Source: Clostridiales bacterium (GTDB taxonomy: Bacteria > Bacillota > Clostridia > Oscillospirales > QAMX01). Taken from it: DNA of 29,084 nucleotides. Location: the NCBI GenBank assembly GCA_012514045.1, contig JAAZBA010000203.1, positions 1 to 29,084 of the forward strand, given 5' to 3'. Numbering within the stretch: the stretch's first letter is position 1; each line of letters opens with the position of its first letter. The notes under the pieces are model-generated. The model saw nothing but the letters and a program-made list of their open reading frames with translations, did no database searches and was not told where the DNA came from. The position numbers were made by a program, and so were the translations under genes. Below, piece by piece: positions 1-8,786 of this stretch.

Positions 1-915
1 GAAGGTTATCTGGGGGATGAATGTGGGCAGATCCATAAGGGCTTCCACAATGAGCCTTGAGGTCTCACAAAAGCCGTCGCTACCGTCGGGGAGGTATCCT
101 CCGATACAGAAATGAGATTGTCCGCCCCGCTTGAAGTTCGCGCTCTTTGGAGGCGTGACGGTCTGGAACATGAGGAACAGCTCCTGAAGATATTCCTTTG
201 CCTCATCATATGTCATTACGCCGCGGCGCATGTCCTCCTCATAGAACCAGGACAAGTACCTGTCCAGTGTTCCGGCGCTGTCGGGGTTTGCTCCGAAGCA
301 GATGTATATAGACAGCACCGCTTCATAAAAGCTCCGAGGCGCATGCTCCGGCACATGCCTGAGGGCGCTTGAGAGGGTGAGAAGATTCTCCCTGTACTCC
401 GGGTTTTCCTCTTTTTCCGCATATTCCTTCGCTCTCAGAGAGCATTTCTTTGCCCAAAGAATCATTGTCTTTGCGGTCAGTTTAAGAGCTTCGAGGAACT
501 CCGTTTCCTCAGGCTCAGTGTGGGATTCCATCGATTTATCTATGTCCTCAATAATACCGCGAATACCCCTTTTCAGCAGCAGCTCATAGTCCGCCGTGGC
601 GTGCTGCCATTCCATTGTGGATAGATTGTCCACAGTCTTAAGGTAGAACTGAGCCATGACTTCAGAAGTATACTTATGTCCGGAGCGGTTGAAGGCGTCC
701 CCCACCACGCTGCCGTCAAAGCGGAAAAAGCCGGTCATCTTTGAGTATCTCGTTATCACCGGCTCCTGATTCAAAATGTACTCGCACAGCCGCTTTGCTT
801 CGCGGCTCATCTTGGGAAGGAGAAGGTCCTTGCGGTCAAAGTCTGTTTTTCTTGTTTCGGGAAACATATCGCCGTTCAATGTAAGCTCTGTCAATGCTTT
901 GATTCTATAGTTCAT
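1..915 (-). CDS. Pyruvate formate-lyase-like glycyl radical enzyme, N-terminal part (runs off the left edge)
   Basis: The frame is open from an ATG at 915 to the first base of the window, giving 305 codons with no stop. Only the N-terminal PFL domain is present. The catalytic Cys and the C-terminal glycyl-radical loop would lie outside the window. Family-like features include an aromatic-rich FYEAVLSIYICFGANPDSAG stretch followed by LDRYLSWFYEEDM, which matches the region where PFL-type enzymes have an EALQ helix and a GR-x-D-Q-Y-L-x-P-Y-Y pattern. The sequence then runs to a GGYLPDG segment and IPQITF. These enzymes do radical C-C, C-O or C-N cleavage in anaerobes and need an AdoMet-radical activase, which is not in the window. 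The substrate cannot be told from this part. The start is supported by GGGAGG 9 nt upstream and by a promoter at 946-974. A divergent PFL-like protein of unknown substrate is possible. Confidence 0.72.
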   Translation of the reverse strand, partial: MNYRIKALTELTLNGDMFPETRKTDFDRKDLLLPKMSREAKRLCEYILNQEPVITRYSKMTGFFRFDGSVVGDAFNRSGHKYTSEVMAQFYLKTVDNLSTMEWQHATADYELLLKRGIRGIIEDIDKSMESHTEPEETEFLEALKLTAKTMILWAKKCSLRAKEYAEKEENPEYRENLLTLSSALRHVPEHAPRSFYEAVLSIYICFGANPDSAGTLDRYLSWFYEEDMRRGVMTYDEAKEYLQELFLMFQTVTPPKSANFKRGGQSHFCIGGYLPDGSDGFCETSRLIVEALMDLPTFIPQITF

Positions 916-945
916 TGCCTCGATCCTCCCTTGATTTGTACCTTA

Positions 946-974
946 ATTATACGTTATTTGTGCTCCCAAGTCAA
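946..974 (-). promoter_or_regulatory. Sigma-A promoter for the PFL-like gene
   Basis: On the minus strand there is TTGACT (974-969), a 17-bp spacer and a perfect TATAAT (951-946), about 30 bp upstream of the ATG at 915. The stretch from here to 1094 holds nothing else I can name. Confidence 0.75.
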
Positions 975-1094
975 CACGGAGAAACCTTGAATAATATGAC
1001 TTAGCAACGAGTGCTTTGAATGAAATCACTCCGTCACCGGCTCTCCGAGTCCTGATGATTCTTCAAGTTCCCATGATATATATTATTTCCCCTT

Positions 1095-1130
1095 AAAAAC
1101 AAAAAAGGCGATGTATATCACTACACCGCC
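1095..1130 (-). terminator. Rho-independent terminator of the M23 peptidase gene
   Basis: Read on the minus strand, the arms at 1130-1122 and 1115-1107 pair over 9 bp with one G-U wobble and a 6-nt loop. They are followed by TTTTTTGTTTTT. The wobble pairs only in the minus orientation, which supports assignment to the 1145-2224 gene. Confidence 0.8.
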
Positions 1131-1144
1131 CTTTGGTTCGAACT

Positions 1145-2224
1145 CTATATTTCAGCCACGAAATCGATGAACTTCTCGGGATCCAGAGGTTCTTCACCTT
1201 TTCTTATCTCAAAATGAAGATGGGGACCTGTGGAATTTCCCGTGTTTCCCAGTAGAGCAATCACGTCGCCCTTTACCACATGATCACCTTCCTCGACAAT
1301 CAGTTTATGGCAATGTGCATAGTGCGTTATGTACCCGTTTTCGTGGTCAATTGTAACCGTTCTGCCGTAGCCGGGCAGCCATCCGGAATATATAACCGTG
1401 CCGCTGTCAGAAGCCATTATCTCCTCCCCTTTTTTGCCCGCAAGGTCGATGCCCGGATGGAGCCTCCAGCCTCTCTGGCCGAAACGGCTTGTTACCTTAC
1501 GTACGTTGATCACCGGCTGGATAAATTCCCCTGTGGCTCTCCAGTAGGGTATCTCCATTGTACCCTCTACATAAACCTCCGTTACGGGGCTGCAAAGCAC
1601 CTGACTATCTTCCTCAACCTTTACGAGACTTCCGTTTTCATATATGGCGCAGGTTGTTACAAATGCGCTGCCGTTGACGCCGATGGACTTCTTTAGTCTG
1701 TAGTCGAGATACTTGGTGTTATCGTATTCCGTGACAGACTTAAAAGGAATTGTCTCAGTTTTGCACGTGGTGTTCTCCTGTGTAACCTTTACAAAAGGTT
1801 TCCCGTCGCTGTCCTTCATAGATATTATTTTCTCCGCAAGCTCCGAGGCAGTGAAAAGGTTTCTTATGGACATGAGCCTGCCCTCATATGTTATATTTGA
1901 TGTGATATAGGGCTTTGCCTCAAATCCCAGGTCGTAATGAGAGGCAATTAGACTCATTACAAGACTGCAGTCGCTTTCGCTTCCCACAGCTCCCATCTCC
2001 ACGCCGTCTACACTGATTACATAAAGAGGCAGAAAGATATCACTCTCTGCCATTACAGAGCTTCCCGGCATATCGTCCGCGGCTAGAACCTTCATATTGG
2101 TTTTACTGCTCGCAACAATAAAGAGCGCGAGCATAAGCGCGGCTACTATAGCGCTGGTAACTTTCAAAGCTTTTACTGCTGTCGTATAATGGACATTATT
2201 TGTTGTATAATAATCTGTACTCAT
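1145..2224 (-). CDS. Membrane-anchored G5/M23 peptidoglycan endopeptidase
   Basis: This 359-residue protein has a short cytoplasmic N-terminus and one membrane segment at about residues 18-40. A linker and a G5-like all-beta region follow at about 145-225. The C-terminal peptidase M23 (lysostaphin/LytM) domain carries the zinc and catalytic motifs HPGID (H256, D260), HYAH (H301, H304) and GPHLHFE (H335, H337), so it should be an active extracellular metallo-endopeptidase cutting peptide cross-bridges in cell wall. G5 domains are usually thought to bind wall polymers. An upstream in-frame ATG at 2242 would add six residues but has no ribosome binding site. GTGAGG sits 5 nt before the ATG at 2224, so that start is preferred. 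It has its own promoter (2299-2327) and terminator and is monocistronic, with a TAG stop. Exact bond specificity is unknown. Confidence 0.9.
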   Translation of the reverse strand: MSTDYYTTNNVHYTTAVKALKVTSAIVAALMLALFIVASSKTNMKVLAADDMPGSSVMAESDIFLPLYVISVDGVEMGAVGSESDCSLVMSLIASHYDLGFEAKPYITSNITYEGRLMSIRNLFTASELAEKIISMKDSDGKPFVKVTQENTTCKTETIPFKSVTEYDNTKYLDYRLKKSIGVNGSAFVTTCAIYENGSLVKVEEDSQVLCSPVTEVYVEGTMEIPYWRATGEFIQPVINVRKVTSRFGQRGWRLHPGIDLAGKKGEEIMASDSGTVIYSGWLPGYGRTVTIDHENGYITHYAHCHKLIVEEGDHVVKGDVIALLGNTGNSTGPHLHFEIRKGEEPLDPEKFIDFVAEI

Positions 2225-2298
2225 TTGTACCTCACTTGCCATGTTTCAATTTGATTACACATCTGCTCGAAATATTACAATTCGGTAACAATGATTAC

Positions 2299-2327
2299 AG
2301 TATACACCTCTATCCGTAATCTGTCAA
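2299..2327 (-). promoter_or_regulatory. Sigma-A promoter for the M23 peptidase gene
   Basis: On the minus strand there is a perfect TTGACA (2327-2322), a 17-bp spacer and TATACT (2304-2299). It fires divergently from the cysteine desulfurase promoter at 2415-2443. The AT-rich 90 bp between them could hold shared regulation, but no clear operator is visible. Confidence 0.78.
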
Positions 2328-2414
2328 GACCCATTTTGTAATATTATTAAAATTTGCACAAATTACACAAAATGTGAAGTCACTTTTTGTCATTGATGAA
2401 AAACAGGATTTATG

Positions 2415-2443
2415 TTGTTTTGGTCGCTTTTATGGGGTATAAT
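2415..2443 (+). promoter_or_regulatory. Sigma-A promoter for the cysteine desulfurase-thiI operon
   Basis: TTGTTT (2415-2420), a 17-bp spacer and a perfect TATAAT (2438-2443). The predicted transcription start near 2450 leaves almost no leader before the ATG at 2454, which supports the later start at 2496. Confidence 0.72.
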
Positions 2444-2495
2444 AATATAGTATGTGCCAAATACGCAGAATTTACATACAGGAAAGAAGAAACAG

Positions 2496-3632
2496 ATGGC
2501 AACACATTATTTTGACAACAGCGCCACCACAATGGTATCAAAAAGAGCCGCTGACATCGCTTATACCCTTATGACAGAAAGTTACGGCAACGCTTCAAGC
2601 CTTCACTCATTGGGCATGGAGGCAGAAAAACAAGTCACCGCGGCGAGGCAGGTTTTGGCAAAAGTTTTAAACTGCCGCGAAAACGAGATATACTTCACCT
2701 CCGGCGGCACAGAGTCGGACAACACCGCCATATACGGAGCCCTCAGGCTTCGGAAGCGTGTCGGCCGCCATATTATAACCTCTGTTGCGGAGCATCCGGC
2801 AGTGCTGAATCCTGTAAAACAGCTTGAGCGGGAGGGGTATGAGGTAACATACCTGAAACCGGACAGGGACGGAAGACTGAGCATTGATGCTATTCGCGAT
2901 GCGGTCCGTCCTGACACGGCTCTTGTGACTCTTATGCTTGTTAACAACGAATCCGGCGTGATTTCCGATATATCTTCCCTCCGCTCTATTCTCAGGAAAA
3001 AAAGCAGCCGGGCGCTTATCCACTCCGACTGCGTGCAGGCGCTGTTCAAAACCTCCATAGACGTAAAAAAACTCGACTGTGACATAATATCTCTTTCAGG
3101 TCACAAGATACACGCTCCAAAGGGCATCGGAGCATTGTATGTCCGCTCCGGGGTTTCTCTGCCGCCTTATCTTCATGGCGGAGGGCAGGAAAAGGGCATG
3201 CGCTCAGGTACTGAGCCGGTGCCTCTTATCGCGGCCTTCGGAGAGGCCTGCAGGGAATACCTTGAAGTCTTTGAGGAAGCTAACGAAAGAATAGAAACAT
3301 TCAGGGATAAAATTCTGTCTCGGATCCGAGAGGAGCTTCCTGCGGCAAAGGTCAATTTTACGGAATATACCATACCACATATAATCAGCCTGTCCCTTCC
3401 CGGCTGTCCCTCGGAGGTTACGATGAGAATACTGGAAAGCGAAGGAGTTTACGTCTCTGCCGGAAGCGCCTGCTCCAGGGGCAGAAGGAGCAGTGTGCTC
3501 ACCGCCTGCGGACTTGACACGGGGACAATTGACAGCACGGTTAGAATAAGCATGTCCCGGTACACAACGGCAGAGGACTGCGACGCGCTTGTAAACGCTC
3601 TTAAATCAGCCTATGAAAGGCTTCACAAGTAA
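2496..3632 (+). CDS. Cysteine desulfurase (NifS/IscS class), likely sulfur donor to ThiI
   Basis: This is a PLP-dependent fold-type I enzyme of 378 residues that converts L-cysteine to alanine plus an enzyme persulfide. Visible motifs are YFDNSATT at the N-terminus, SGGTESDN (69-76), AEHPAV with the ring-stacking H100, the PLP-phenol ligand D177 in HSDCVQ, the Schiff-base lysine K204 in SLSGHK, and the persulfide-forming C326 in SAGSACSRG. The short Cys-loop resembles NifS-like desulfurases rather than SufS. The longest frame begins at 2454, but AGGAAAG lies just before the ATG at 2496 and family members begin close to the YFDNSATT motif, so 2496 is chosen. It is followed 20 bp later by thiI. 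In Bacillus a NifS-like protein (NifZ) paired with ThiI supplies sulfur for 4-thiouridine in tRNA, and this gene order implies the same division of labour. A broader Fe-S or thiamine role cannot be excluded. Confidence 0.95.
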   Translation: MATHYFDNSATTMVSKRAADIAYTLMTESYGNASSLHSLGMEAEKQVTAARQVLAKVLNCRENEIYFTSGGTESDNTAIYGALRLRKRVGRHIITSVAEHPAVLNPVKQLEREGYEVTYLKPDRDGRLSIDAIRDAVRPDTALVTLMLVNNESGVISDISSLRSILRKKSSRALIHSDCVQALFKTSIDVKKLDCDIISLSGHKIHAPKGIGALYVRSGVSLPPYLHGGGQEKGMRSGTEPVPLIAAFGEACREYLEVFEEANERIETFRDKILSRIREELPAAKVNFTEYTIPHIISLSLPGCPSEVTMRILESEGVYVSAGSACSRGRRSSVLTACGLDTGTIDSTVRISMSRYTTAEDCDALVNALKSAYERLHK

Positions 3633-3652
3633 TAGATGAAAGGTATAATATA

Positions 3653-4858
3653 ATGAACGAGATTATACTTCTAAAATGCGGCGAGCTGGTGCTCAAGGGA
3701 CTGAACAGAGCTAAATTCGAAGAGTGGCTCATGAAGACGCTGCGCTACAGGCTCAGACCCTTCGGCCATTTCAGCATATATTCTCTTCAGTCCACCATAT
3801 ACATTGAACCCGAGGATGGCTTCGATACAGACAGCGCCATGGAGGCTCTGCCCTTTGTGTTCGGCATCGTCTCCGTTTGCCGCTCCTACGTCTGTGAAAA
3901 GAATCTTGAGGAGATAAAGAGCCTTGTCACAGACGCTTTTCATTCGGAGCTTTCAGCCGCCCGCACTTTCAAAGTGCAAGCTAAGCGGTCGGATAAGAAA
4001 TTTAGATACGATTCCATGGATATAATGCGCGAGGTCGGAGGCCATGTGCTATCTGTCTTCCCTCATCTCACTGTTGACGTTCACTCTCCGGAGCTTACGG
4101 TGCATGTGGAGGTGCGCGACAGGAAAGCCTATGTCCATATTGAGCCTGTGGAAGGCGCGGGAGGGCTCCCCTGCGGTATCAATGGCAAAGCTACTGTCCT
4201 TATTTCAGGCGGTATCGACAGCCCCGTGGCTGCCTATCTTATGGCAAGGCGCGGCCTTGAGCTCCACGCCGTACATTTTTTCTCCTATCCCTACACATCC
4301 GAGCAAGCCAAGGAAAAAGTTTTTGAGCTTCTCAGGCTGGTGTCCCGCTTCGCCGGACGGATTTATCTCCAGGTTGTGCCTTTCACGGAGATCCAGGAGA
4401 GTATAAGGGAGCATTGCCCTGAAGATCTGTTCACCCTTGTTATGCGCCGCTTCATGATGCGCATTTCCTCACGTCTCGCAAGAGCCTGCCGCTCCGACGC
4501 GCTGATTACGGGAGAGAGTCTCGGTCAGGTGGCAAGCCAGACGCTTCTTGCTCTTGCCGCCACGGACAATGTATGCGACATGCCGGTATTTCGTCCCGTT
4601 ATAGGGTTTGACAAGAAGGATATTGTCGCTATCGCCCGCTCTATCGGCACCTTCGACACATCAATTCTTCCATATGAAGACTGCTGTACCGTATTTACCC
4701 CGAAACACCCCAAGACAAAGCCTATGATATATGAGCTTGAGGAAGCAGAAAAGGCTCTAGACATAGAAAATCTCATCGAAAGAGCAATAGCAGGTGTTCA
4801 GGACGTTGCTATAAGTCCCTCTGGCGCGGAAATTATCGACACAGAGGATAAACAATAG
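3653..4858 (+). CDS. thiI: tRNA 4-thiouridine sulfurtransferase ThiI
   Basis: The 401-residue protein has the usual ThiI order. An N-terminal ferredoxin-like domain with KCGELVLKGLNR comes first. A THUMP RNA-binding domain spans about residues 60-165. The C-terminal PP-loop ATP pyrophosphatase has SGGIDS at 185-190. It adenylates U8 of tRNA and inserts sulfur, making s4U, a near-UV sensor base; some ThiI proteins also feed thiamine thiazole synthesis. Conserved downstream features include TGESLGQVASQTL and PYEDCCTVFTPKHP. The C-terminal rhodanese domain of the E. coli protein is absent, as is common in Firmicutes, so sulfur would pass directly from the adjacent desulfurase. It begins 20 bp after that gene, ends in TAG, and no hairpin terminator is visible directly after it. 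Confidence 0.95.
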   Translation: MNEIILLKCGELVLKGLNRAKFEEWLMKTLRYRLRPFGHFSIYSLQSTIYIEPEDGFDTDSAMEALPFVFGIVSVCRSYVCEKNLEEIKSLVTDAFHSELSAARTFKVQAKRSDKKFRYDSMDIMREVGGHVLSVFPHLTVDVHSPELTVHVEVRDRKAYVHIEPVEGAGGLPCGINGKATVLISGGIDSPVAAYLMARRGLELHAVHFFSYPYTSEQAKEKVFELLRLVSRFAGRIYLQVVPFTEIQESIREHCPEDLFTLVMRRFMMRISSRLARACRSDALITGESLGQVASQTLLALAATDNVCDMPVFRPVIGFDKKDIVAIARSIGTFDTSILPYEDCCTVFTPKHPKTKPMIYELEEAEKALDIENLIERAIAGVQDVAISPSGAEIIDTEDKQ

Positions 4859-4929
4859 ATAAATTTTTCTTTAATTGTAAATACTTTGTCAAATCCGCTT
4901 TTTATATGCCCGTATTATAAATTTGCGAT

Positions 4930-4959
4930 TTGACATAAATTTCACTTTCCTTGTATTAT
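4930..4959 (+). promoter_or_regulatory. Sigma-A promoter for the liaF-like/ABC operon
   Basis: A perfect TTGACA (4930-4935), an 18-bp spacer and TATTAT (4954-4959), about 185 bp upstream of the first gene. The rest of 4859-5143 is AT-rich leader in which I see no riboswitch or strong hairpin. Confidence 0.7.
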
Positions 4960-5143
4960 AGATTTCACATACAAGGTCTAAAATAATAATTGTAGTAGAA
5001 TAATGCAAAATAATAGGTTTGTCCGGAATTAAACGGGGAAATGAAAAGGACTATTACTATATGAAATGACAATTGAAGTTTTTATCTGCGCTGTGCGGAT
5101 TTAGTCGCACGCTTACTTATTTATGAGAAAGAGGAAAAACAAT

Positions 5144-5821
5144 ATGAAAAAAATCAGCAGAGTAATCTGGGGTATTGTGCTTGTTGCGGCAGGTGTATTA
5201 TTTGCGCTTAACGCATTGGATATTACAAACATCGATATTTTCTTCGACGGTTGGTGGACTTTATTTATCATCGTTCCCTGCGGAATCGGTTTGATCACAG
5301 AGCGTGAAAAGACAGGCAATATCATAGGACTTGCAATAGGCGTATTTTTGTTGCTTTCTTGTCAGGGTATTTTGAATTTCTCCATGATATGGAAACTGCT
5401 CATTCCTGCTATTATTGTAATCGTAGGTCTTAAAATGGTTTTTACGGGACTTTTCGGCAATAAAGCAAATGACATCATCGCAAAGGTGAAGGAAAGCGGC
5501 GGTGAAACAAAGGTCGGCTGCGCAACTTTTTCCAGCTGCGATATTAATTATGATGGCGAAGTTTTTGAAGGCGCGGAATTGAGCGCTATTTTTGGCAGTA
5601 CAAAATGCGATTTGCGCAACGCAGTGATTGAAAAAGATTCCGCTATTCAGTTTACCGCTATATTCGGAGGCATCGACATACTTGTTCCCGGTAATGTCAA
5701 TGTCAAGGTCAGCTCAAATTGCATATTCGGAGGAGTTTCAAATAAAACTTCCGCGCAAAAGGACTCTCCGACCATTTATGTAAGCGGTATTTGTATGTTT
5801 GGAGGAGTTGAAATTAAATGA
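5144..5821 (+). CDS. LiaF-like membrane protein with beta-helical C-terminal domain
   Basis: This 225-residue protein has about four hydrophobic segments in its first 105 residues (starting IWGIVLVAAGVLFALNAL). The soluble C-terminal domain repeats glycine-rich FGG/FGS turns (SAIFGSTKCD, AIFGGIDILVP, CIFGGVSNK, CMFGGVEIK). This two-part layout fits the LiaF family (TM domain plus the domain once called DUF2154, cell wall-active antibiotics response), whose founding member inhibits the LiaRS envelope-stress system in Bacillus. No LiaRS-like pair is adjacent. Instead the gene leads an operon with a DUF4097 protein and an ABC transporter. The start at 5144 is preferred to 5123 because AAGAGG lies 8-9 nt before it. 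The stop overlaps the next start (ATGA). Regulatory versus structural role is not decidable here. Confidence 0.8.
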   Translation: MKKISRVIWGIVLVAAGVLFALNALDITNIDIFFDGWWTLFIIVPCGIGLITEREKTGNIIGLAIGVFLLLSCQGILNFSMIWKLLIPAIIVIVGLKMVFTGLFGNKANDIIAKVKESGGETKVGCATFSSCDINYDGEVFEGAELSAIFGSTKCDLRNAVIEKDSAIQFTAIFGGIDILVPGNVNVKVSSNCIFGGVSNKTSAQKDSPTIYVSGICMFGGVEIK

Positions 5822-6633
5822 CCACTTTTCAAAAAGTTGTTAAATACTTAGCGATAGCATTTGCTGCTTTCCTCACGGTCAGTATTATAGGCGGACTGCT
5901 TAGCGCAATCGGTCTGTTCGGCGGCTTTATCTTCAGAGATACAGCAACCGGAGATATGGAAGCCTATACTGTTTCGTCCGAAATCCGCAATATTGATATT
6001 GATATCAGTGCTGCAGATCTCTGCATAGAAGAGGGAGATAAGTTTTATGTAGAGAGCAATTTGAAGCGTCTGAAAGTAGAGGAAAAAAGCGGTCGTCTTA
6101 CGATAAAAGAAACCAACAAGCAGTTCAGTAAATATTATGGTGCAATGCTTACCATTTATGTGCCTGCTGATACGGTATTTGACAGAGCAATACTGAATAC
6201 CGGTGCAGGAAGATTGACCATTGATAGTCTGTCTGCGGATGTGCTCCGTTTCGAATTAGGTGCAGGCGAAGTATCTATTGATTCGCTCACCGCAAGTAAA
6301 ACAGCCGATATTGACGGAGGTGCCGGCCGTATCACTATTTCAGATGGCTCGCTGAACGACCTGAATTTAAATGTAGGTGTCGGACAGCTTAACCTGACCT
6401 CCGAACTGACAGGTAATTGCGATATGGAGTTGGGTGTTGGCGAGTCCAACATCAATATCATCGGAAATAAAGAAGACTACAGGTTAGTCGTGGAAAAAGG
6501 AATCGGCAACGTAACAGTTGATGGAAATGAAGTGTCTGATTATCAAAGCGGCGGGAACGGATCAAACAGCATTAAAATAGACGGCGGTGTCGGCACCATC
6601 AATGTGAGATTCGAGGAGTCTGATACAAAATGA
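5818..6633 (+). CDS. DUF4097 (LiaG-like) beta-helix membrane-anchored protein
   Basis: 271 residues. One membrane segment lies at about residues 8-38. It is followed by an extracytoplasmic domain rich in repeated short beta strands and GAG/GVG turns (NTGAGRLTIDSL, LGAGEVSIDSL, GGAGRITI, VGVGQLNL, LGVGESNI, GGVGTINV). This repetitive right-handed beta-helix pattern is typical of DUF4097/putative adhesin domains, including Bacillus LiaG. The start overlaps the previous stop by four bases and its stop overlaps the ABC ATPase start the same way, so the three proteins are probably made in matched amounts. Function is unknown. Pairing with LiaF and an ABC-2 transporter suggests an envelope stress or antimicrobial-peptide role (inference). 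Confidence 0.78.
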   Translation: MTTFQKVVKYLAIAFAAFLTVSIIGGLLSAIGLFGGFIFRDTATGDMEAYTVSSEIRNIDIDISAADLCIEEGDKFYVESNLKRLKVEEKSGRLTIKETNKQFSKYYGAMLTIYVPADTVFDRAILNTGAGRLTIDSLSADVLRFELGAGEVSIDSLTASKTADIDGGAGRITISDGSLNDLNLNVGVGQLNLTSELTGNCDMELGVGESNINIIGNKEDYRLVVEKGIGNVTVDGNEVSDYQSGGNGSNSIKIDGGVGTINVRFEESDTK

Positions 6634-7532
6634 TTTTAGAACTTAAAAACATAGAGAAATCCTTCGGTGATAATAAAGTCCTTAAAGGCGTCTCTTTTAA
6701 GGCAGAAGGCGGCAAGGCTTTCGGTCTGCTTGGCAGAAACGGCGCGGGAAAGACCACCTCCATACGCATTTTAATGGATGTATTTCGTGCAAACAGCGGC
6801 GAAGTGCTCATAGACAGTCAACCTATCAATTACGATAAAATCGGCATCGGTTATCTTCCTGAGGAAAGAGGCTTGTATCCCAAAAAAATAATTATTGACC
6901 AGCTCGCGTATTTCGCGGAGCTGAAGGGTATGAGTCATAAGGCTGCGATCAAGTCTGTCGACTACTGGCTTGAACGGCTTGATGTGACTGAGTATCGCAA
7001 TAAACGGCTTGATACGCTGTCAAAAGGTAATCAGCAAAAAATTCAGCTTGTCACCGCGCTTGCCCATGACCCTGATATTATTATCCTTGATGAGCCTTTT
7101 GCCGGTCTTGACCCTGTCAATGCGATGCTTCTCAAGGATGTTGTAAAAGAGCAGATTGCAAAAGGTAAAGTTGTCCTTTTCTCCAGCCATCAGATGAACT
7201 ATATTGAAGAATTCTGCGACAGTATTGCTATTCTCAATAAAGGAAAAATTGTTCTGCACGGCGAGCTGCAGGATATCAAGCGTAATTATCCCCGTGACCG
7301 CCTGGTTGTCCGAGCAGGAAACTCCAATGCAATTTTAGCTGATTTCGGTACATCTTGCAACGTGATGGAAAACGGCAATCTGATTATCAGACTTACCGAT
7401 GCTTCCGAAAAGAAAGCGGTCATGATCCGCCTTGTAGAAAACTACGATATCGATGAGGTAAAAGTCTTTGAACCTTCACTTAACGATATTTTCGTGGAGT
7501 TTGCCAGCGATGATGCAAAGGAGGATAACTAA
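6630..7532 (+). CDS. ABC transporter ATP-binding protein, ABC-2/NatA type
   Basis: 300 residues with a complete nucleotide-binding domain: Walker A GRNGAGKT (35-42), a divergent signature LSKGNQQ (130-136), Walker B IIILDEP (150-156), and the switch histidine in SSHQ (H187). A C-terminal domain of about 75 residues ending in FEPSLNDIFVEF resembles the DUF4162 tail found in NatA/YhaQ-type exporters. It powers the permease encoded immediately downstream (1-base overlap, TAATG). NatAB exports sodium in Bacillus, and related pairs export peptides or drugs, so the substrate is open. The signature sequence LSKGNQQ rather than LSGGQ is common in this subgroup. Confidence 0.92.
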   Translation: MILELKNIEKSFGDNKVLKGVSFKAEGGKAFGLLGRNGAGKTTSIRILMDVFRANSGEVLIDSQPINYDKIGIGYLPEERGLYPKKIIIDQLAYFAELKGMSHKAAIKSVDYWLERLDVTEYRNKRLDTLSKGNQQKIQLVTALAHDPDIIILDEPFAGLDPVNAMLLKDVVKEQIAKGKVVLFSSHQMNYIEEFCDSIAILNKGKIVLHGELQDIKRNYPRDRLVVRAGNSNAILADFGTSCNVMENGNLIIRLTDASEKKAVMIRLVENYDIDEVKVFEPSLNDIFVEFASDDAKEDN

Positions 7533-8770
7533 TGAAACAGTTTGGAAAAATATTTAAATTTGAACTGAAATATTACCTCAAAAATAAGATCTTTGTAGGC
7601 GTTACGATTTTTCTCGTGCTGCTCATTGCAGCGGTTATGTTTTTCCCACGTATTTCCGCTCTCTTTAAATCGGATGATAAGGGCAGTTCTGCAGATATTT
7701 CCATAATGCTTGTAAAGGCAGACGATCCTGCAAAGGCAGATATTATTGAACAAACATTCGCCGCGGCGTTTACAAATTACGATGTGCAAATAACAAACGA
7801 TGAAAACAGCGTAATTAAGGACAAAATCATATCAGGGGATGCGAAGTGCGCGTTTGTTATGACAGACGCCACCGCTTATACCTATTATGTCAACAATCTC
7901 TCAATGTACGATATGAATACCAAAATTGCAAACGATGTATTGCAGCGGATTTATCAAGTGAACGCTATGATAAAAAGCGGTATAACTGCTGAACAGGTTG
8001 CAAATGTAATGAGCATTCAGATTACAGGCGAGGTTGAAAGCCTCGGCAAAAATCAGATGGAGAATTTCTTTTATACATATATTATGATTTTTGCGCTGTA
8101 TATGGTCATTCTTATCTACGGTCAAATGGTGGCGACCAATGTCGCGACTGAAAAAAGCTCAAGGGCTATGGAAGTGCTTATCACAAGCGCGAATCCTACC
8201 TCTATGATGTTCGGAAAGGTTATTGCCTCCTGTCTTGCCGGTTTTATTCAGCTTGTCGCTGTGTTCGGCTCAGCGCTCATATTCTATAATCTGAATAAAC
8301 CCTATTGGGGAAATAATCTTGTCATCGAGTCCATTTTCAATATTCCGCCCGAACTGCTTGTGTATATGCTGGTGTTCTTTATTCTCGGCTTTTTCATTTA
8401 CGCGTTTATGTATGGCGCGGTCGGCTCTACCGCATCAAAGCTGGAAGATATCAACACCTCGGTTATGCCTATCACAATGCTTTTTGTTATTGCGTTTATC
8501 GTAGTCGTATCCTCAATGAGTTCCAGCAATGTAGATAATACAGTCATGAAGGTTTGCTCCTATATTCCGTTTACTTCGCCTATGTCGATGTTTACAAGAA
8601 TTGCCATGAGCACAGTGCCCTGGTATGAGATAGCTATTTCTATTGTTATTCTCGTTGTTTCCACCGTAGGGGTTGGCGTGCTTTCCGCAAAGATATATCG
8701 CGTTGGTGTTCTGATGTACGGCACAACCCCCAAAATATCTGCTATAATCAAAGCAGCGCGAAAAGCATAA
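7532..8770 (+). CDS. ABC-2 type permease, NatB/YhaP-like
   Basis: 412 residues. A first membrane helix lies at about residues 22-42, followed by a large extracytoplasmic domain of about 140 residues and then five hydrophobic helices from about 185 to 385. The segment ATEKSSRAMEVLITSANPT, before the second group of helices, is the hallmark cytoplasmic coupling motif of NatB/ABC2_membrane_3 permeases. It forms an exporter with the preceding ATPase. It is last in the operon, and a strong terminator begins 17 bp after its stop. The codon and base composition of 5144-8770 is visibly more AT-rich than the thiI and carbohydrate genes on either side, which may mean separate ancestry. Confidence 0.9.
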   Translation: MKQFGKIFKFELKYYLKNKIFVGVTIFLVLLIAAVMFFPRISALFKSDDKGSSADISIMLVKADDPAKADIIEQTFAAAFTNYDVQITNDENSVIKDKIISGDAKCAFVMTDATAYTYYVNNLSMYDMNTKIANDVLQRIYQVNAMIKSGITAEQVANVMSIQITGEVESLGKNQMENFFYTYIMIFALYMVILIYGQMVATNVATEKSSRAMEVLITSANPTSMMFGKVIASCLAGFIQLVAVFGSALIFYNLNKPYWGNNLVIESIFNIPPELLVYMLVFFILGFFIYAFMYGAVGSTASKLEDINTSVMPITMLFVIAFIVVVSSMSSSNVDNTVMKVCSYIPFTSPMSMFTRIAMSTVPWYEIAISIVILVVSTVGVGVLSAKIYRVGVLMYGTTPKISAIIKAARKA

Positions 8771-8786
8771 TCGATTGAACTTAGGA

